From Yimella lutea (GTDB taxonomy: Bacteria; Actinomycetota; Actinomycetes; Actinomycetales; Dermatophilaceae): a stretch of DNA of 64,000 nucleotides. Of this stretch, positions 28,913 through 37,752 are shown piece by piece. The position numbers and the translations under genes were made by a program. Each line of letters starts with the position of its first letter. The first letter of the stretch is position 1. Location of the stretch: contig NZ_VFMO01000001.1 in the NCBI RefSeq assembly GCF_006715095.1, forward strand, positions 3,410,001 through 3,474,000. The letters run 5' to 3'. Below the pieces are notes generated by a model, which searched no databases, was not told the origin of the DNA, and saw only the letters and a list, made by a program, of their open reading frames with translations.

Positions 28913-30049
28913 TCAGCCCACGAGTCCGGTGGTCGCCACGTACGCGGTGCCGTCGCCCGAGCAGTGCAGGTGGTCGACGGATGCCGGAACGAAACACGAC
29001 TGTGCCGGACCCAACTCGATCTGCTCGACGCCGTCGTCGAGCGTGATCGTTCCTCCGATGCAGAGCACGATGCGCGGCTTGTTACGTCCTGGTACCTCTT
29101 CAAGTTGTGTACCCGGGTTCACTTGGTGCAGTTGGAAATACGGCACATCGACCGGGAAGCTGTGCACTCGAACACCCGACGGCGGTTCCTCCACCACAAC
29201 GGGGCGGTGGACGTCGACGATACGGAGCAGTTCGGTGATGTCGATGCGTTTGGGAGTCAGGCCGGCTCGGACGACGTTGTCGGAATTGGCGAGGATCTCG
29301 ACCGTCACCCCGTGCACTGCGGCGTGCAGCACTCCTGCTGGCAGGAACACGTAACTGTTCGCGGGCACGACGTGGTGCCTCATGGTCAGCAGCACCGCCG
29401 CGCCGACGTCGCCGGGGAACTGGGCGGCAATGCGGTGGATGGCCTCGTAGTGCGGGTGGTCTCGTCGGTCACCACATGCCCGGACGACCTCTTCGGTGAG
29501 CTCGCGCTGAACCGACTCCTCGGCCTGCAGGATCGACCGGAGCAACTGCTTGACGCCCGAGCCGGCCGCGGCCTCGATCAATTCCCCGAACCGTTGACAC
29601 TGCAGTTCCCCTGCCGCGGAACGGATCTCGTCGAAGGCGAGCGTCCCGGCGAACATCTCGAACTCGGTGACCGTGAGCCAGGCCTCCGGCTTCGGCCAGT
29701 TGTCGACATAGGTGCCGGTGGGCGCGGTCAGCGCTTCCTCACGGCTGGGATGCGCCTGGATCGACAACGCCTGCTCCGGTGCGAGCAGCTTGAGCAGGAA
29801 CGGCAGTCGACGCTGGAACTGAGTCACGGTCGTCTCACCGAGCATGCCGATCGGGTCGGCAGCGATGAGCTTGTCCAACGTTGTGCGGTCGTCGTGGTGA
29901 CCGACGACGCAGGGCGACGCCTCGTGTGCACCCATCCACATCTCGGCCTCGGGGGACTCGGTCGGCGAGGGCCGTCCGGCCAGTTCGGCCAGCGCCGTGC
30001 GCGACCCCCACGCGTAATCCCGGATGCGTGGTTCGAGCCGGACGATCAT
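28913..30049 (-). CDS. manA: mannose-6-phosphate isomerase, class I
   Basis: A 378-residue type I phosphomannose isomerase that interconverts fructose-6- and mannose-6-phosphate, supplying precursors for mannose-containing lipids and polysaccharides. The cupin zinc site is recognisable: LSIQAHPSREEA (Gln and His ligands), the Glu in the WPKPEAWL segment, and the later His in LPAGVLHAAVHG. The ATG at 30049 overlaps the stop of the alpha/beta hydrolase gene by four bases (ATGA), placing manA in the DUF2516-hydrolase-manA operon. Confidence 0.92.
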   Translation of the reverse strand: MIVRLEPRIRDYAWGSRTALAELAGRPSPTESPEAEMWMGAHEASPCVVGHHDDRTTLDKLIAADPIGMLGETTVTQFQRRLPFLLKLLAPEQALSIQAHPSREEALTAPTGTYVDNWPKPEAWLTVTEFEMFAGTLAFDEIRSAAGELQCQRFGELIEAAAGSGVKQLLRSILQAEESVQRELTEEVVRACGDRRDHPHYEAIHRIAAQFPGDVGAAVLLTMRHHVVPANSYVFLPAGVLHAAVHGVTVEILANSDNVVRAGLTPKRIDITELLRIVDVHRPVVVEEPPSGVRVHSFPVDVPYFQLHQVNPGTQLEEVPGRNKPRIVLCIGGTITLDDGVEQIELGPAQSCFVPASVDHLHCSGDGTAYVATTGLVG

Positions 30050-30837
30050 GCGAGGAAGTCTCGCACGAGCTCTCGTACGCGAGCCCGATGACTCCACAGG
30101 ATCCCGCCTGGTGGGAGCACCTCGAGCCGGGCGTTCGGGATCAGGTCGGCGATCTCACGCGAGACCCACAGCGGGTGCGCGGGATCGTCCTCCTGGCCGA
30201 GCACGAGCACCTGCGCCTGCACCGCCTGCAGTGATCGACGGTCGTGCACCGCGGTCGCGTGTGGGATCGTCCGCAACGCACGGGACACGTCTGTCCGGAC
30301 GATCGTGTGTGCCTGGTCCATACACCAGTTACGCACGACGGGATCGTCCCGGTGCTCCCCCGGCTGTTCCAGCAGCAACAACTCGAAGACACCGTCGACG
30401 TCGTGCTCGTCGGCGAACCGGCCCATCTCCAGCAATCGCTCGAGGGCGACGTCGGTGCGGGGTGTGTCAAGCACGGCAGGCAGCGCGAGCACAATGCGTT
30501 CGAAGCGGTCGGGCACCCGCTCGAGAAGGTGAGCGATCGCGCCGGCTCCCATGCTGACGCCCAACGCCCGGGTGGCGCCGACGTGCGTGGCCACAGCGTC
30601 GAGTTCGTCGGCCAGCGCGGTGTAGGTCCACGCCGATTCTGGCGAGGACGAGGCACCGTGGCCGCGGAAGTGGAAGTACGCCTGGCGTCCGGGCATGCCG
30701 GAGCCGAAAGGGCGCGTGGTCGATATCGAGCCTGCGAGCCCGTGGGCGAAGACGGTGACTGGTTCGTCACGTCCGACCAGCAGGTACTCGATGCCGCCTT
30801 CGGACGTCGGCAGGATGCAGGTGCGGGTGCTCACCAT
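30046..30837 (-). CDS. alpha/beta hydrolase
   Basis: A 263-residue alpha/beta-hydrolase-fold protein. The nucleophile Ser is in GVSMGAG (about residue 93-99), the oxyanion segment is VFAHGLAGS (about 29-37), and a late acidic residue and a His (in LWSHRAR) are candidates for the rest of the triad. It has no signal peptide, so it acts in the cytoplasm. The substrate is unknown; esterase, lipase or acyl transfer functions are all possible. It overlaps the DUF2516 gene upstream by seven bases and manA downstream by four. Confidence 0.8.
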   Translation of the reverse strand: MVSTRTCILPTSEGGIEYLLVGRDEPVTVFAHGLAGSISTTRPFGSGMPGRQAYFHFRGHGASSSPESAWTYTALADELDAVATHVGATRALGVSMGAGAIAHLLERVPDRFERIVLALPAVLDTPRTDVALERLLEMGRFADEHDVDGVFELLLLEQPGEHRDDPVVRNWCMDQAHTIVRTDVSRALRTIPHATAVHDRRSLQAVQAQVLVLGQEDDPAHPLWVSREIADLIPNARLEVLPPGGILWSHRARVRELVRDFLA

Positions 30838-31151
30838 CGTCCGCGGGAACCGCCACCGCGGCGGGACTCGACCTGTCGCAACGCCGGACGGACGTCGGCG
30901 AGGTACACCCCGGCAGCCACGATCGCGATGATGCCGAAGAGGTTGAGCGGTGACTGGATCACCAACAGCGCGAATACCGCAGCCAGGCCCGTGATCAACA
31001 ACCAGCGTTGCTTGGTCATCTTGTCGGCGGCTCGGAACGCATCCTCGCGGCGACGCAGCGCATCGACGAAAGCGAAGGCCGTGGTGGCCATCAGGGCGAG
31101 GCCGAGCAGCAGCGCGACGGTGGACTGGATGCGAAAAAGAGGTTCGAGCAC
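30831..31151 (-). CDS. DUF2516 membrane protein
   Basis: A 106-residue protein with two or three hydrophobic segments (about 10-28, 48-64 and 67-85), the pattern of DUF2516. The counterpart in M. tuberculosis is Rv0476, next to hbhA, and the same neighbourhood exists here with asparaginase and dtd inserted. Function unknown. The short Arg/Gly-rich C-terminus (RRGGGSRGRW) should face the cytoplasm. It overlaps the hydrolase gene by seven bases. Confidence 0.8.
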   Translation of the reverse strand: MLEPLFRIQSTVALLLGLALMATTAFAFVDALRRREDAFRAADKMTKQRWLLITGLAAVFALLVIQSPLNLFGIIAIVAAGVYLADVRPALRQVESRRGGGSRGRW

Positions 31152-31191
31152 GTCACCAGCCTAAACGTCGAACGTCGCCGATGTCCGCCGC

Positions 31192-31617
31192 TCAGACGTC
31201 GACGACGACGGTGAACGGTCCGTCGTTGACCAGCGACACCTGCATCATCGCGCCGAAACGTCCGGTGGCGACCTCAACCCCGGCGGCAACCAGCGCGGCG
31301 ACGAGATCCTCGATGAGGGGTTCGGCGACCGGGCCGGGGGCGGCTGCGCTCCAAGAGGGACGTCGACCCTTGCGGGTGCTGCCGTACACGGTGAACTGCG
31401 AGACCACCAGCACTGGCGCACCGGCGTCCAGCACGGACTGCTCGTCGGCGAGGATGCGCAGCTCGCCGATCTTGCGAGCCATCGCGGCGACCTGTTCGGC
31501 ACCGTCCTCGTGGGTGACACCGACCAGCGCCACCAGACCGGGACGATCGATGGCACCGACCGTCTCCCCTTCGACAGTCACTTCCGCGTGGGTAACCCGC
31601 TGCAGGACTGCCCGCAT
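31192..31617 (-). CDS. dtd: D-aminoacyl-tRNA deacylase
   Basis: A 141-residue DTD protein, which hydrolyses D-amino acids (and glycine mischarged on tRNA-Ala) from tRNAs. Both family motifs are seen: VVSQFTVYG near residue 71-79 and the C-terminal NDGPFTVVV segment. The length is typical. The ATG at 31617 overlaps the asparaginase stop by one base (TGATG), so the two genes are translationally coupled. The association with asparaginase has no obvious metabolic reason. Confidence 0.92.
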   Translation of the reverse strand: MRAVLQRVTHAEVTVEGETVGAIDRPGLVALVGVTHEDGAEQVAAMARKIGELRILADEQSVLDAGAPVLVVSQFTVYGSTRKGRRPSWSAAAPGPVAEPLIEDLVAALVAAGVEVATGRFGAMMQVSLVNDGPFTVVVDV

Positions 31618-32579
31618 CAGACCGCCCGCACCGCACCGACCGGCTGCCCGTGGCCGAGGATCGGCGCGCTCGCAAGACGTTCGAGCACCTCTGCTTCCAC
31701 CCCCAACTCGCGCAGTGCCGCTGCGGCAACCACCGGACGGGCCCGCTGGCCGCCGTCCGCGATCTTGACGACCATTCCACGACCGTCCGGGAGCCCGATC
31801 GCGTAGACCGCCTCGGCACCGTCCTTGGCCACCAGCCCCGGGACGCTGCGGATCAGATCGGTGACGTCGCGTCGGGTGCCACCCAGAAACTCGGGGAACT
31901 CGCGGATCGCTTGTGCGACAACACGTTCCGGACCGTCCGTGGCGGCCGCAAGGCGGCCGAACGCACGCGCGAGACCGAGCGGCGAAACCGCCATAACCGG
32001 AGCCCCGCAACCGTCGATCCCGGTCGCGGCGACGGACTCGCCGCACAGGTCGGCGAGCGCGTCCGCCATCGCGACCTGCAACGGATGGGACGGGTCCCGA
32101 TACGTGGCGGTGTCCCAGTCGTTCACCACACACGTGGCGAGCATCGCAGCGTGTTTGCCCGAACAGTTCTGGGCGATGGACGTCGGTTCGTGGCCGGCCG
32201 CGAGCCATTCGCGCCTGGCCTGCTCGTCGTACGGCAGATCGGGGGTGTTCTGCAGGTCGTCCTCGGAAAGGCCGGCGCCGGCAAGGATGCGGCGCACGCC
32301 GTCGAGGTGGAAATCCTCACCCGAATGACTGGCGCTCGCCAGCGCCAGCAGGTCGGCGGGCAGGTCGAGTCCGGACCGCACCATCGCGAGCGCCTGGATC
32401 GGCTTGTTCGACGAGCGGGGAAAGTGCGGCGCGCTCGCGTCACCTCGTTCGAACAGCACCGAGCCCTGCGCGTCGACGGCCACGACGATGCCGCGGTGCA
32501 CCGACTCCACGAATCCACTGCGTTCGACGACTGCGACGATGGGGGCTTCGGAGAGTGCTTGCTGCGATCGTTGAGTCAC
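31617..32579 (-). CDS. asparaginase (Rhizobium-type, PF06089)
   Basis: A 320-residue protein of the R. etli-type asparaginase family, unrelated to the E. coli AnsA/B fold. Characteristic segments are the N-terminal [25 protein letters not shown], the [10 protein letters not shown] motif and GIDGCGAPV with FPEFLGG. It should deaminate asparagine to aspartate in the cytoplasm; some close relatives are annotated only as asparaginase-like. It is followed directly by dtd. Upstream lies the terminator of the HBHA-like gene, so it needs its own promoter. Confidence 0.85.
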   Translation of the reverse strand: MTQRSQQALSEAPIVAVVERSGFVESVHRGIVVAVDAQGSVLFERGDASAPHFPRSSNKPIQALAMVRSGLDLPADLLALASASHSGEDFHLDGVRRILAGAGLSEDDLQNTPDLPYDEQARREWLAAGHEPTSIAQNCSGKHAAMLATCVVNDWDTATYRDPSHPLQVAMADALADLCGESVAATGIDGCGAPVMAVSPLGLARAFGRLAAATDGPERVVAQAIREFPEFLGGTRRDVTDLIRSVPGLVAKDGAEAVYAIGLPDGRGMVVKIADGGQRARPVVAAAALRELGVEAEVLERLASAPILGHGQPVGAVRAV

Positions 32580-32591
32580 GCAGGCGAGGCT

Positions 32592-32634
32592 AACGACGAA
32601 GCCCCCACCGGGGCGAGGTGGGGGCTTCGTCGTT
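32592..32634 (-). terminator. strong terminator of the HBHA-like gene
   Basis: A perfect 18-bp stem (32592-32609 with 32617-32634) with a 7-base loop begins 30 bases after the stop codon on the minus strand and lies just upstream of the asparaginase gene. Confidence 0.85.
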
Positions 32635-32663
32635 TCTGCTCAGCCGAGCAGGGTCAGTTGTCT

Positions 32664-33284
32664 TCAGGCGTTGCTGTTCGCCGAAGCAGCCTTCGTGGCC
32701 GGAGCCTTGCGGGCCGTGGTCTTGCGAGCAGTGGCCTTCTTGGCGACGGTCTTGCGCGCCGGACGCTTGGTGGCAGCGCCCTCCTTGGCGGCGTTGCTGC
32801 GGACCTCGGCGCGAGCCTCGTCCTCGACCTTGCCGGCGACGTCGGCGACGACCTTGGCGGCGTCCTTGCGGCCGGCCGCGAGGGTCGAGACGGCGGTGGT
32901 CTGCGCGTCCTTGGCGGTCTTGCGAGCGGTGCTGCGAACGTCCTTGGCCTGCTGGCGCGCGGTGTTCTCGATCCCGTCGACCTGCTTGCGCAGCGACTTC
33001 ACGACCTTCTCGCCGCGCTTGGCGAGGGTGGCGTACTGGTCGCCGGCCTCGATGCTGGCGTCGTCGATGACCTTGGTCGCGGTCGCGGGCAGCGCCTCGA
33101 CCTGTTCGCGGACATCGGCGATCTGCTTGGTGAAGCGAACCTGCACGGCGGACGGCTTGAGCTCGGCACCGACGGTCAGCGCACGGTCACGGACGGTGGT
33201 GTAGACCGTGTCCGCAGCGCCGACGGCGGCGTACAGCGGGGTGGCTGCGGTGATGGACTTCTTGAGGTCGAACTTGGTGGCCAT
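32664..33284 (-). CDS. heparin-binding hemagglutinin (HBHA)-like protein
   Basis: A 206-residue protein with the HBHA architecture: short N-terminal hydrophobic segment (about 10-30), a long coiled-coil helix (about 45-150) and a C-terminal Lys/Ala/Arg-rich tail (about 160-205, repeats of ARKT and KKATARKT). In mycobacteria HBHA is a surface adhesin that binds sulfated glycans, and the Lys-rich tail is methylated; here a nucleoid or cell-surface role is equally open. The ATG at 33284 follows AAGGAG by five bases. It is preceded by the HTH gene, as with Rv0474-hbhA. Confidence 0.85.
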   Translation of the reverse strand: MATKFDLKKSITAATPLYAAVGAADTVYTTVRDRALTVGAELKPSAVQVRFTKQIADVREQVEALPATATKVIDDASIEAGDQYATLAKRGEKVVKSLRKQVDGIENTARQQAKDVRSTARKTAKDAQTTAVSTLAAGRKDAAKVVADVAGKVEDEARAEVRSNAAKEGAATKRPARKTVAKKATARKTTARKAPATKAASANSNA

Positions 33285-33340
33285 GGCCACTCCTTCCGGT
33301 TCGGTTATCTGGAGTATGTGCTGCCGATGCGGCCGGCGGA

Positions 33341-33685
33341 TCAGTCCTCGGTGAACGATGCGTAAAGATCGAGGAGAACCTTGCGCTGCTTGTCCGAAAG
33401 GAGCGGGTCGGACTTGATCGCCACACGGGTGTCGATCAGCGTCTCGGTCTCGCCTGCTTCGTCCAAGAATCCGGCCTGCACGTACAACTGCTCGGCCGAG
33501 ATCCGCAAACCCTTGGCCAGCGACTGGAGTATCTCCGCGCTCGGCTTCTTCAGTCCCCGCTCGATCTGGCTGAGGTAGGGGTTGGAGATTCCCGAGCGTT
33601 CGGCCAGCTGCCGCAAGGACAACTGCGCCTGCTGGCGCTGGTCCTTGAGGTAACCGCCGAGATCGCTGACGGGGTTCGGAGTCAT
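33341..33685 (-). CDS. XRE-family HTH regulator (Rv0474-like)
   Basis: A 114-residue protein with an N-terminal XRE helix-turn-helix (about 10-70: LRQLAERSGISNPYLSQIERG is the recognition region) and a short helical C-terminus (about 75-114). Its place before the HBHA-like gene mirrors Rv0474 in M. tuberculosis, a copper-linked repressor candidate there. The start is ATG 33685; a promoter with its -10 box only six bases away suggests a leaderless transcript. It may regulate itself and the HBHA-like gene 57 bases downstream. Confidence 0.87.
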   Translation of the reverse strand: MTPNPVSDLGGYLKDQRQQAQLSLRQLAERSGISNPYLSQIERGLKKPSAEILQSLAKGLRISAEQLYVQAGFLDEAGETETLIDTRVAIKSDPLLSDKQRKVLLDLYASFTED

Positions 33686-33691
33686 GTCTTC

Positions 33692-33721
33692 ATTATGCTT
33701 GCTGCAGTTAGCACTTTGCAA
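33692..33721 (-). promoter_or_regulatory. promoter of the HTH-hbhA genes, probably leaderless
   Basis: On the minus strand, -35 TTGCAA (33716-33721) and -10 CATAAT (33692-33697) are 18 bases apart, and the -10 box ends six bases before the ATG. GCTTGC and GCAAGC copies flank the elements and could bind the HTH protein. Confidence 0.6.
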
Positions 33722-33765
33722 GCCAGAGCAAGCGTGAGACGAGTCACACCGGTGGGGCTGTGTCG

Positions 33766-34797
33766 TCAGGCCCGCACGATCGGCGTCTGCGCCGCAGTCA
33801 CATCGCCCGCGCGCAGCACGGCCTCCACCGGCACATTGCGCTTGACGACGGCCAGCGCGATCGGCCCTTCCTCGTGATGACGGGCCACCGAGGTCAGTCG
33901 TCCGACGGCCCGTTCGTTCGCGGGCGCGAACAACTCGGCGCCGGGGTCGGGCAATACGTGGCCCGAACCGTCGAGATGCAGGAAGACGAGGCGGCGCGGT
34001 GGTTTGCCGAGGTTGTGTACCCGCGCGACGGTCTCCTGGCCGCGGTAGCACCCCTTGTGCAGATGCAGCGAAGTGCGCAGCCAATCCAACTCGTGCGGAA
34101 TCGTGCGGTGGTCGGTGTCGACCAGGTGCCGCGGACGCCACTGGCTCACCCGCAACGCCTCTGCCGCCCAGGTGCCCGCGAGCGCCCGTTCACCCACGAC
34201 GGATTCCAGTTCATCGCGCGGGACGATCAGTTCACGCCACGCGCGACCGAACGCCGGGTGCGGCTCGACGTCGCAGTAGGCAGCCGTGTCCGGGCCGAGG
34301 TCGGGCCACGGGTCCACCCAGGCAAGCATGTCGACCGCCTCTGTCGACGGGTCGCCGAGCACCGCGAAATCGGCGCTGCGGTCGGCCACCTCGACGCGGA
34401 GCATGAACTGCATCGACCGCAACCAGGTCACCAGCGCCTCGGCGGTGCCCGGCTCCACGGTGATCCAGATGGTCTCCCCGTCGTCGATCAGGTGCAGGTC
34501 GTGCTCGACATGACCGTGTGGACTGAGCACCAGCGACTCGGTACTCACTGCCGGCTGCAGGTCGTCCAGCTTCTGCGTGGTGATCGAGTGCAACCAACTG
34601 CGACGATCTGGCCCGCTCACGGTGACCACGCCCCGGTTGCTCAGGTCGACCAGGGCCTGCCTCGCCTCCAACAGTCGCTGTTCACGCATCGGGTCGCCGT
34701 AGTGCGCCGCCACGCCGGCGTCGAGCCCGTCGGCCTCGACCGCCTTCGGGCGATCCAGGAGCGGGGAGCGGTAATCGTCGAGCTTCGCAGCGTTCAC
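33766..34797 (-). CDS. ygfZ: YgfZ/GcvT-like folate-binding protein
   Basis: A 343-residue GcvT-fold protein with the YgfZ signature KGCYRGQETVARVH near residue 250, which distinguishes it from the glycine cleavage T protein. YgfZ proteins bind tetrahydrofolate and help mature or repair certain iron-sulfur enzymes. The likely start is GTG 34797, giving VNAAKLDDYRSPLL; a longer frame to 34863 overlaps the divergent LCP gene and is less likely. Its counterpart in M. tuberculosis is Rv0811c, near purM and DUF3073 as in this window. Confidence 0.87.
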   Translation of the reverse strand: MNAAKLDDYRSPLLDRPKAVEADGLDAGVAAHYGDPMREQRLLEARQALVDLSNRGVVTVSGPDRRSWLHSITTQKLDDLQPAVSTESLVLSPHGHVEHDLHLIDDGETIWITVEPGTAEALVTWLRSMQFMLRVEVADRSADFAVLGDPSTEAVDMLAWVDPWPDLGPDTAAYCDVEPHPAFGRAWRELIVPRDELESVVGERALAGTWAAEALRVSQWRPRHLVDTDHRTIPHELDWLRTSLHLHKGCYRGQETVARVHNLGKPPRRLVFLHLDGSGHVLPDPGAELFAPANERAVGRLTSVARHHEEGPIALAVVKRNVPVEAVLRAGDVTAAQTPIVRA

Positions 34798-34840
34798 GTG
34801 TTCAGCGTACGTCCGCGTGCGCCTGCCTAGACTGGCGACC

Positions 34841-35995
34841 ATGACCGACCCGAACGAGCCCACCGGACCCGCAAGCGACCGCCTGTCCGGCGACGCCGAC
34901 CGCGACGACCGGTTGACGCCCCGTGACTCTCGGGGACGCCACCGTGCGGTGGCCGCAGGCGCCGGCGAAGGCCCGTTCGACGAGGCGGACCCCGCTGCTC
35001 ACGACGAGCCTGACGACGTCGAGGAGCCGAAGAAGAAGGCCGGCTGCCTGAAGGTCGGTTGTCTGACCCTGCTGACGATGTTCGTGATCAGCGCGCTGGC
35101 AGTGGGTGGGTTCGCCGCGTACCTGAACTGGAAACTCGACAACAACATCCAGCGGTCGGACATGATCCCGGACGATGCCGGCCAGCCGACGCGCAAATCC
35201 GAGGCGGGCGAGGCCCTCAACATCCTGCTGATGGGTTCCGACTCTCGCAGTAAGGACCTCAACGACTCCAGCCGATCCGATGTCATCCAACTGGTGCACA
35301 TCAGCGACGACCGCAAGAGCGTCCAGGTCATCCATTTCCCGCGTGACCTTTACGTGTCCATCCCCGGGCACGGCAAGAACAAGATCAACGCGGCGTACGC
35401 GTACGGTGGCGAGAAGCTGCTCATCCTGACCCTTCAGAACCTGCTCGGCGTCAAGATCGACCACGCCGCTCAGATCGGCTTCGAGGGATTCGGCAAACTG
35501 ACGAACACCGTCGGTGGTGTCGACGTCTACGTGCCGCAGCAGTACAACGACGGCAGGCAGACCTGGACAGTCGGCCGGCATCACATGGACGGCGAGCAGG
35601 CTCTCAGATTCGTCCGCCAGCGCTACCAGTTGCGAGAAGGCGACATCGACCGCGGACGCAACCAGCAGGCCTGGATCAAGGCCGTGATGGCCAAGACGCT
35701 GAAGGCCGGCACCCTGCTGAACCCGGTCAAGCTCAACAAGATGGTCGACGACCTCACCGCCGACAAGAATCTTCGGGTCGACGAGGACATGCAGGTGCAG
35801 AGCATCGGCCTCAGTCTGCGCAACCTACGGATGAGCGGCGTCACCTTCTACACCGCGCCGTTCACCGGCCTGGGAAGTGACCCGAGGGCCGGGTCGATCG
35901 TGATCGCCGATGAAGCGAAGATCAAGCGCCTCGGGGCGGCCGTCGCCAACGACGACTTCAGCAACTACAGCGCCTCCACCAACCCGCTGCAGTAA
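34841..35995 (+). CDS. LytR-CpsA-Psr (LCP) cell-wall polymer ligase
   Basis: A 384-residue type II membrane protein: an acidic cytoplasmic N-terminus (about 1-65), one membrane segment (about 73-95), and an extracellular LCP domain (about 120-335) with the key arginine-rich and acidic positions in LLMGSDSRSKDLNDSSRSD and VIHFPRDLYVSIPGHGKNKIN. LCP enzymes transfer polyprenyl-linked glycopolymers to peptidoglycan. The ATG at 34841 lies seven bases after a -10-like TAGACT, which suggests a leaderless message. It is divergent from ygfZ. Confidence 0.9.
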   Translation: MTDPNEPTGPASDRLSGDADRDDRLTPRDSRGRHRAVAAGAGEGPFDEADPAAHDEPDDVEEPKKKAGCLKVGCLTLLTMFVISALAVGGFAAYLNWKLDNNIQRSDMIPDDAGQPTRKSEAGEALNILLMGSDSRSKDLNDSSRSDVIQLVHISDDRKSVQVIHFPRDLYVSIPGHGKNKINAAYAYGGEKLLILTLQNLLGVKIDHAAQIGFEGFGKLTNTVGGVDVYVPQQYNDGRQTWTVGRHHMDGEQALRFVRQRYQLREGDIDRGRNQQAWIKAVMAKTLKAGTLLNPVKLNKMVDDLTADKNLRVDEDMQVQSIGLSLRNLRMSGVTFYTAPFTGLGSDPRAGSIVIADEAKIKRLGAAVANDDFSNYSASTNPLQ

Positions 35996-36039
35996 CTGAA
36001 GCAACACTCTTCAGAACCACGACCGAGGAAGGCACCTTC

Positions 36040-36543
36040 ATGCCGATCGAGATCGACCCCGACATGCCGCGCGACCTGGCTCCCCTGGCCTGGCTCATCG
36101 GACGCTGGGAGGGCGCCGGCGTGGTCGGCTACCCGACCATCGAGTCCGCGAACTTCGGCCAGGAGATCCACTGCTTCCACGACGGCCGCCCTTTCCTGGA
36201 GTGGCACAGCCGTACCTGGCTGCTGGATCAGGAGGGCAACAAGGTGCGTCCGCTGGCGACCGAGCTCGGATTCTGGCGTCCGCTGCCTGACAACGAGGTC
36301 GAGCTGCTGCTCACCCACCCGTTCGGCGTCGTCGAGCTGTACTACGGCCGCACGTCCCCTGCGAAGATAGAACTTCGCACCGACGGTGTGCTGCGCAGCC
36401 CGAGCGCCAAGGAGTACTCCGCGGGCGCCCGGATGTACGGCTACGTCAACTCGAATCTGATGTGGGCCATGGACATGGCAGCGATGGGTGAACCGTTGCA
36501 GAGCCACGTGTCCGCCGAACTCAAGCGGGTCGCCAACCACTGA
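36040..36543 (+). CDS. nitrobindin/FABP-family heme protein
   Basis: A 167-residue beta-barrel protein of the nitrobindin family (THAP4-like, Rv0813c in M. tuberculosis). Visible features are the N-terminal LAWLIGRWEGAGVVGYP that closes the barrel, YYGRTSP in the centre and the C-terminal His in LQSHVSAELKRV, the likely axial heme ligand. Family members bind heme and nitric oxide and can isomerise peroxynitrite to nitrate. A clear GAGGAAGG ribosome site precedes the ATG. It lies 44 bases after the LCP gene. Confidence 0.85.
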   Translation: MPIEIDPDMPRDLAPLAWLIGRWEGAGVVGYPTIESANFGQEIHCFHDGRPFLEWHSRTWLLDQEGNKVRPLATELGFWRPLPDNEVELLLTHPFGVVELYYGRTSPAKIELRTDGVLRSPSAKEYSAGARMYGYVNSNLMWAMDMAAMGEPLQSHVSAELKRVANH

Positions 36544-36565
36544 CCCTTCGCCGAACGGTGCCCGC

Positions 36566-37387
36566 TCAGCGGGTCAGGGCCCAGACCACGGCGAACGGCA
36601 CGATCCCGACCACCAGGACGCTCCCCGCGCCGAGGGCGACCGCGGCCGGCGCCTCGGACGCGCGTGGCAGTGAGCCCACCACGCGACGCAAGGCGTGTGC
36701 AATGCCGCAGGCGGCGAGCGCACTGAGCATCGGTGCGTTCCAAGGGGTTTCGCTGAGCACGCCGAGTGCGGCTCCGGCCGCCACGGCCAGCAGGAGACTG
36801 ATCGGCAGCGACCATTCACCCAGCGTCCGGCCGCCGAGGAAGAAATCGACGACCACACCGACGGCCGCGCCGAGACAGGCCGCGTAGGTGACGAACTTCG
36901 CGTCGAACTCGACCAGGGTGCTCAGGTGGAACGCGCCGACGGCGAGCACGGCAAGCCCGAACACCGCGCCTGCGATCGAGAGAGTCAGTGAACGCCGACC
37001 ATCACTGCGAAGGAGTTCGTGCAGGAACGCCACCATCAGACCGATCGCGAGCGCCGTCGTCAGCCAACGAAGGCCGTGCGAACGGGGCGCGAGCAGTTCG
37101 ACGATGCCGATGCCGACCAGTCCGGCGAGCAGGACAGCCGAACTGCCCGGTGGGCGAGGCAGATCCAGCAGGATCGGCCAGCCCCACGCGACGGCAACGC
37201 CGCAGGCGATCAGCGCGAGGGCCAACGGGAGCGCACCGCCGTAGGTGCCAAGTGCGACGGCCGCGCCGGCAGCGAGTTCGGAGACGACGGTCAGGGCGCC
37301 CGGGCTCGGGCGTTCCTCGACGTCTTCCTGGTCGCTGTGTCGCACGGCGGACATCATGGCAGCCCGGGTGGCCGCTGACTCACTCAT
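36566..37387 (-). CDS. polytopic membrane protein of unknown function
   Basis: The product is 273 residues with a 35-residue polar N-terminus and about eight hydrophobic segments spread over 40-270, with few charged loops. No transporter or enzyme motif was recognised. The ATG at 37387 gives MSESAATR; a second ATG eleven codons later is possible. It lies ten bases downstream of the MoaD-like gene and is convergent with the nitrobindin gene. Function cannot be assigned; a role in transport or small-molecule sensing is only a guess. Confidence 0.65.
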   Translation of the reverse strand: MSESAATRAAMMSAVRHSDQEDVEERPSPGALTVVSELAAGAAVALGTYGGALPLALALIACGVAVAWGWPILLDLPRPPGSSAVLLAGLVGIGIVELLAPRSHGLRWLTTALAIGLMVAFLHELLRSDGRRSLTLSIAGAVFGLAVLAVGAFHLSTLVEFDAKFVTYAACLGAAVGVVVDFFLGGRTLGEWSLPISLLLAVAAGAALGVLSETPWNAPMLSALAACGIAHALRRVVGSLPRASEAPAAVALGAGSVLVVGIVPFAVVWALTR

Positions 37388-37397
37388 GGGCTGCGTG

Positions 37398-37631
37398 TCA
37401 TCCGCCGGCGAAGGGCGGCAACACCTCGATGACGTCGGACGGCCCGACCTCATGGGAGGCCTCCACCCGGCGACCGTCGACGAGCAACGCGCAGTGCGGG
37501 ACGACGGAGGCGAGCGCCGGACGCTGCTGGATCACGAGTTCGAGGGCCTGGGCGACGGTGGCGGCCTCGACCGCTTCGGTCTCCACCCCGGCCGTGGCCT
37601 TGGCACCGGCCCAATAACGCATCGTCGGCAT
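37398..37631 (-). CDS. MoaD/ThiS-family sulfur carrier
   Basis: A 77-residue ubiquitin-like protein ending in Gly-Gly, the C-terminal carboxylate that is adenylated and thiocarboxylated in this family. The segment EVLPPFAGG is close to the MoaD ending, so molybdopterin synthase small subunit is likely, although no moaE, moeB or thiamine gene is visible nearby. Related small carriers also serve cysteine and tRNA thiolation; the Rv0816c-Rv0818 region of M. tuberculosis has sulfur genes in this position. Confidence 0.8.
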   Translation of the reverse strand: MPTMRYWAGAKATAGVETEAVEAATVAQALELVIQQRPALASVVPHCALLVDGRRVEASHEVGPSDVIEVLPPFAGG

Positions 37632-37752
37632 GAACCCAGCGTACGGCCCGAGGTCGGCTACTCCTGGTGTCGCACCGGCACCCCGACGAAAGTGCGCCCG
37701 AAGTGACGCAGGTTACTGACGCGAAGCCGCTTCGAACCTACTCTGGTCTGTC

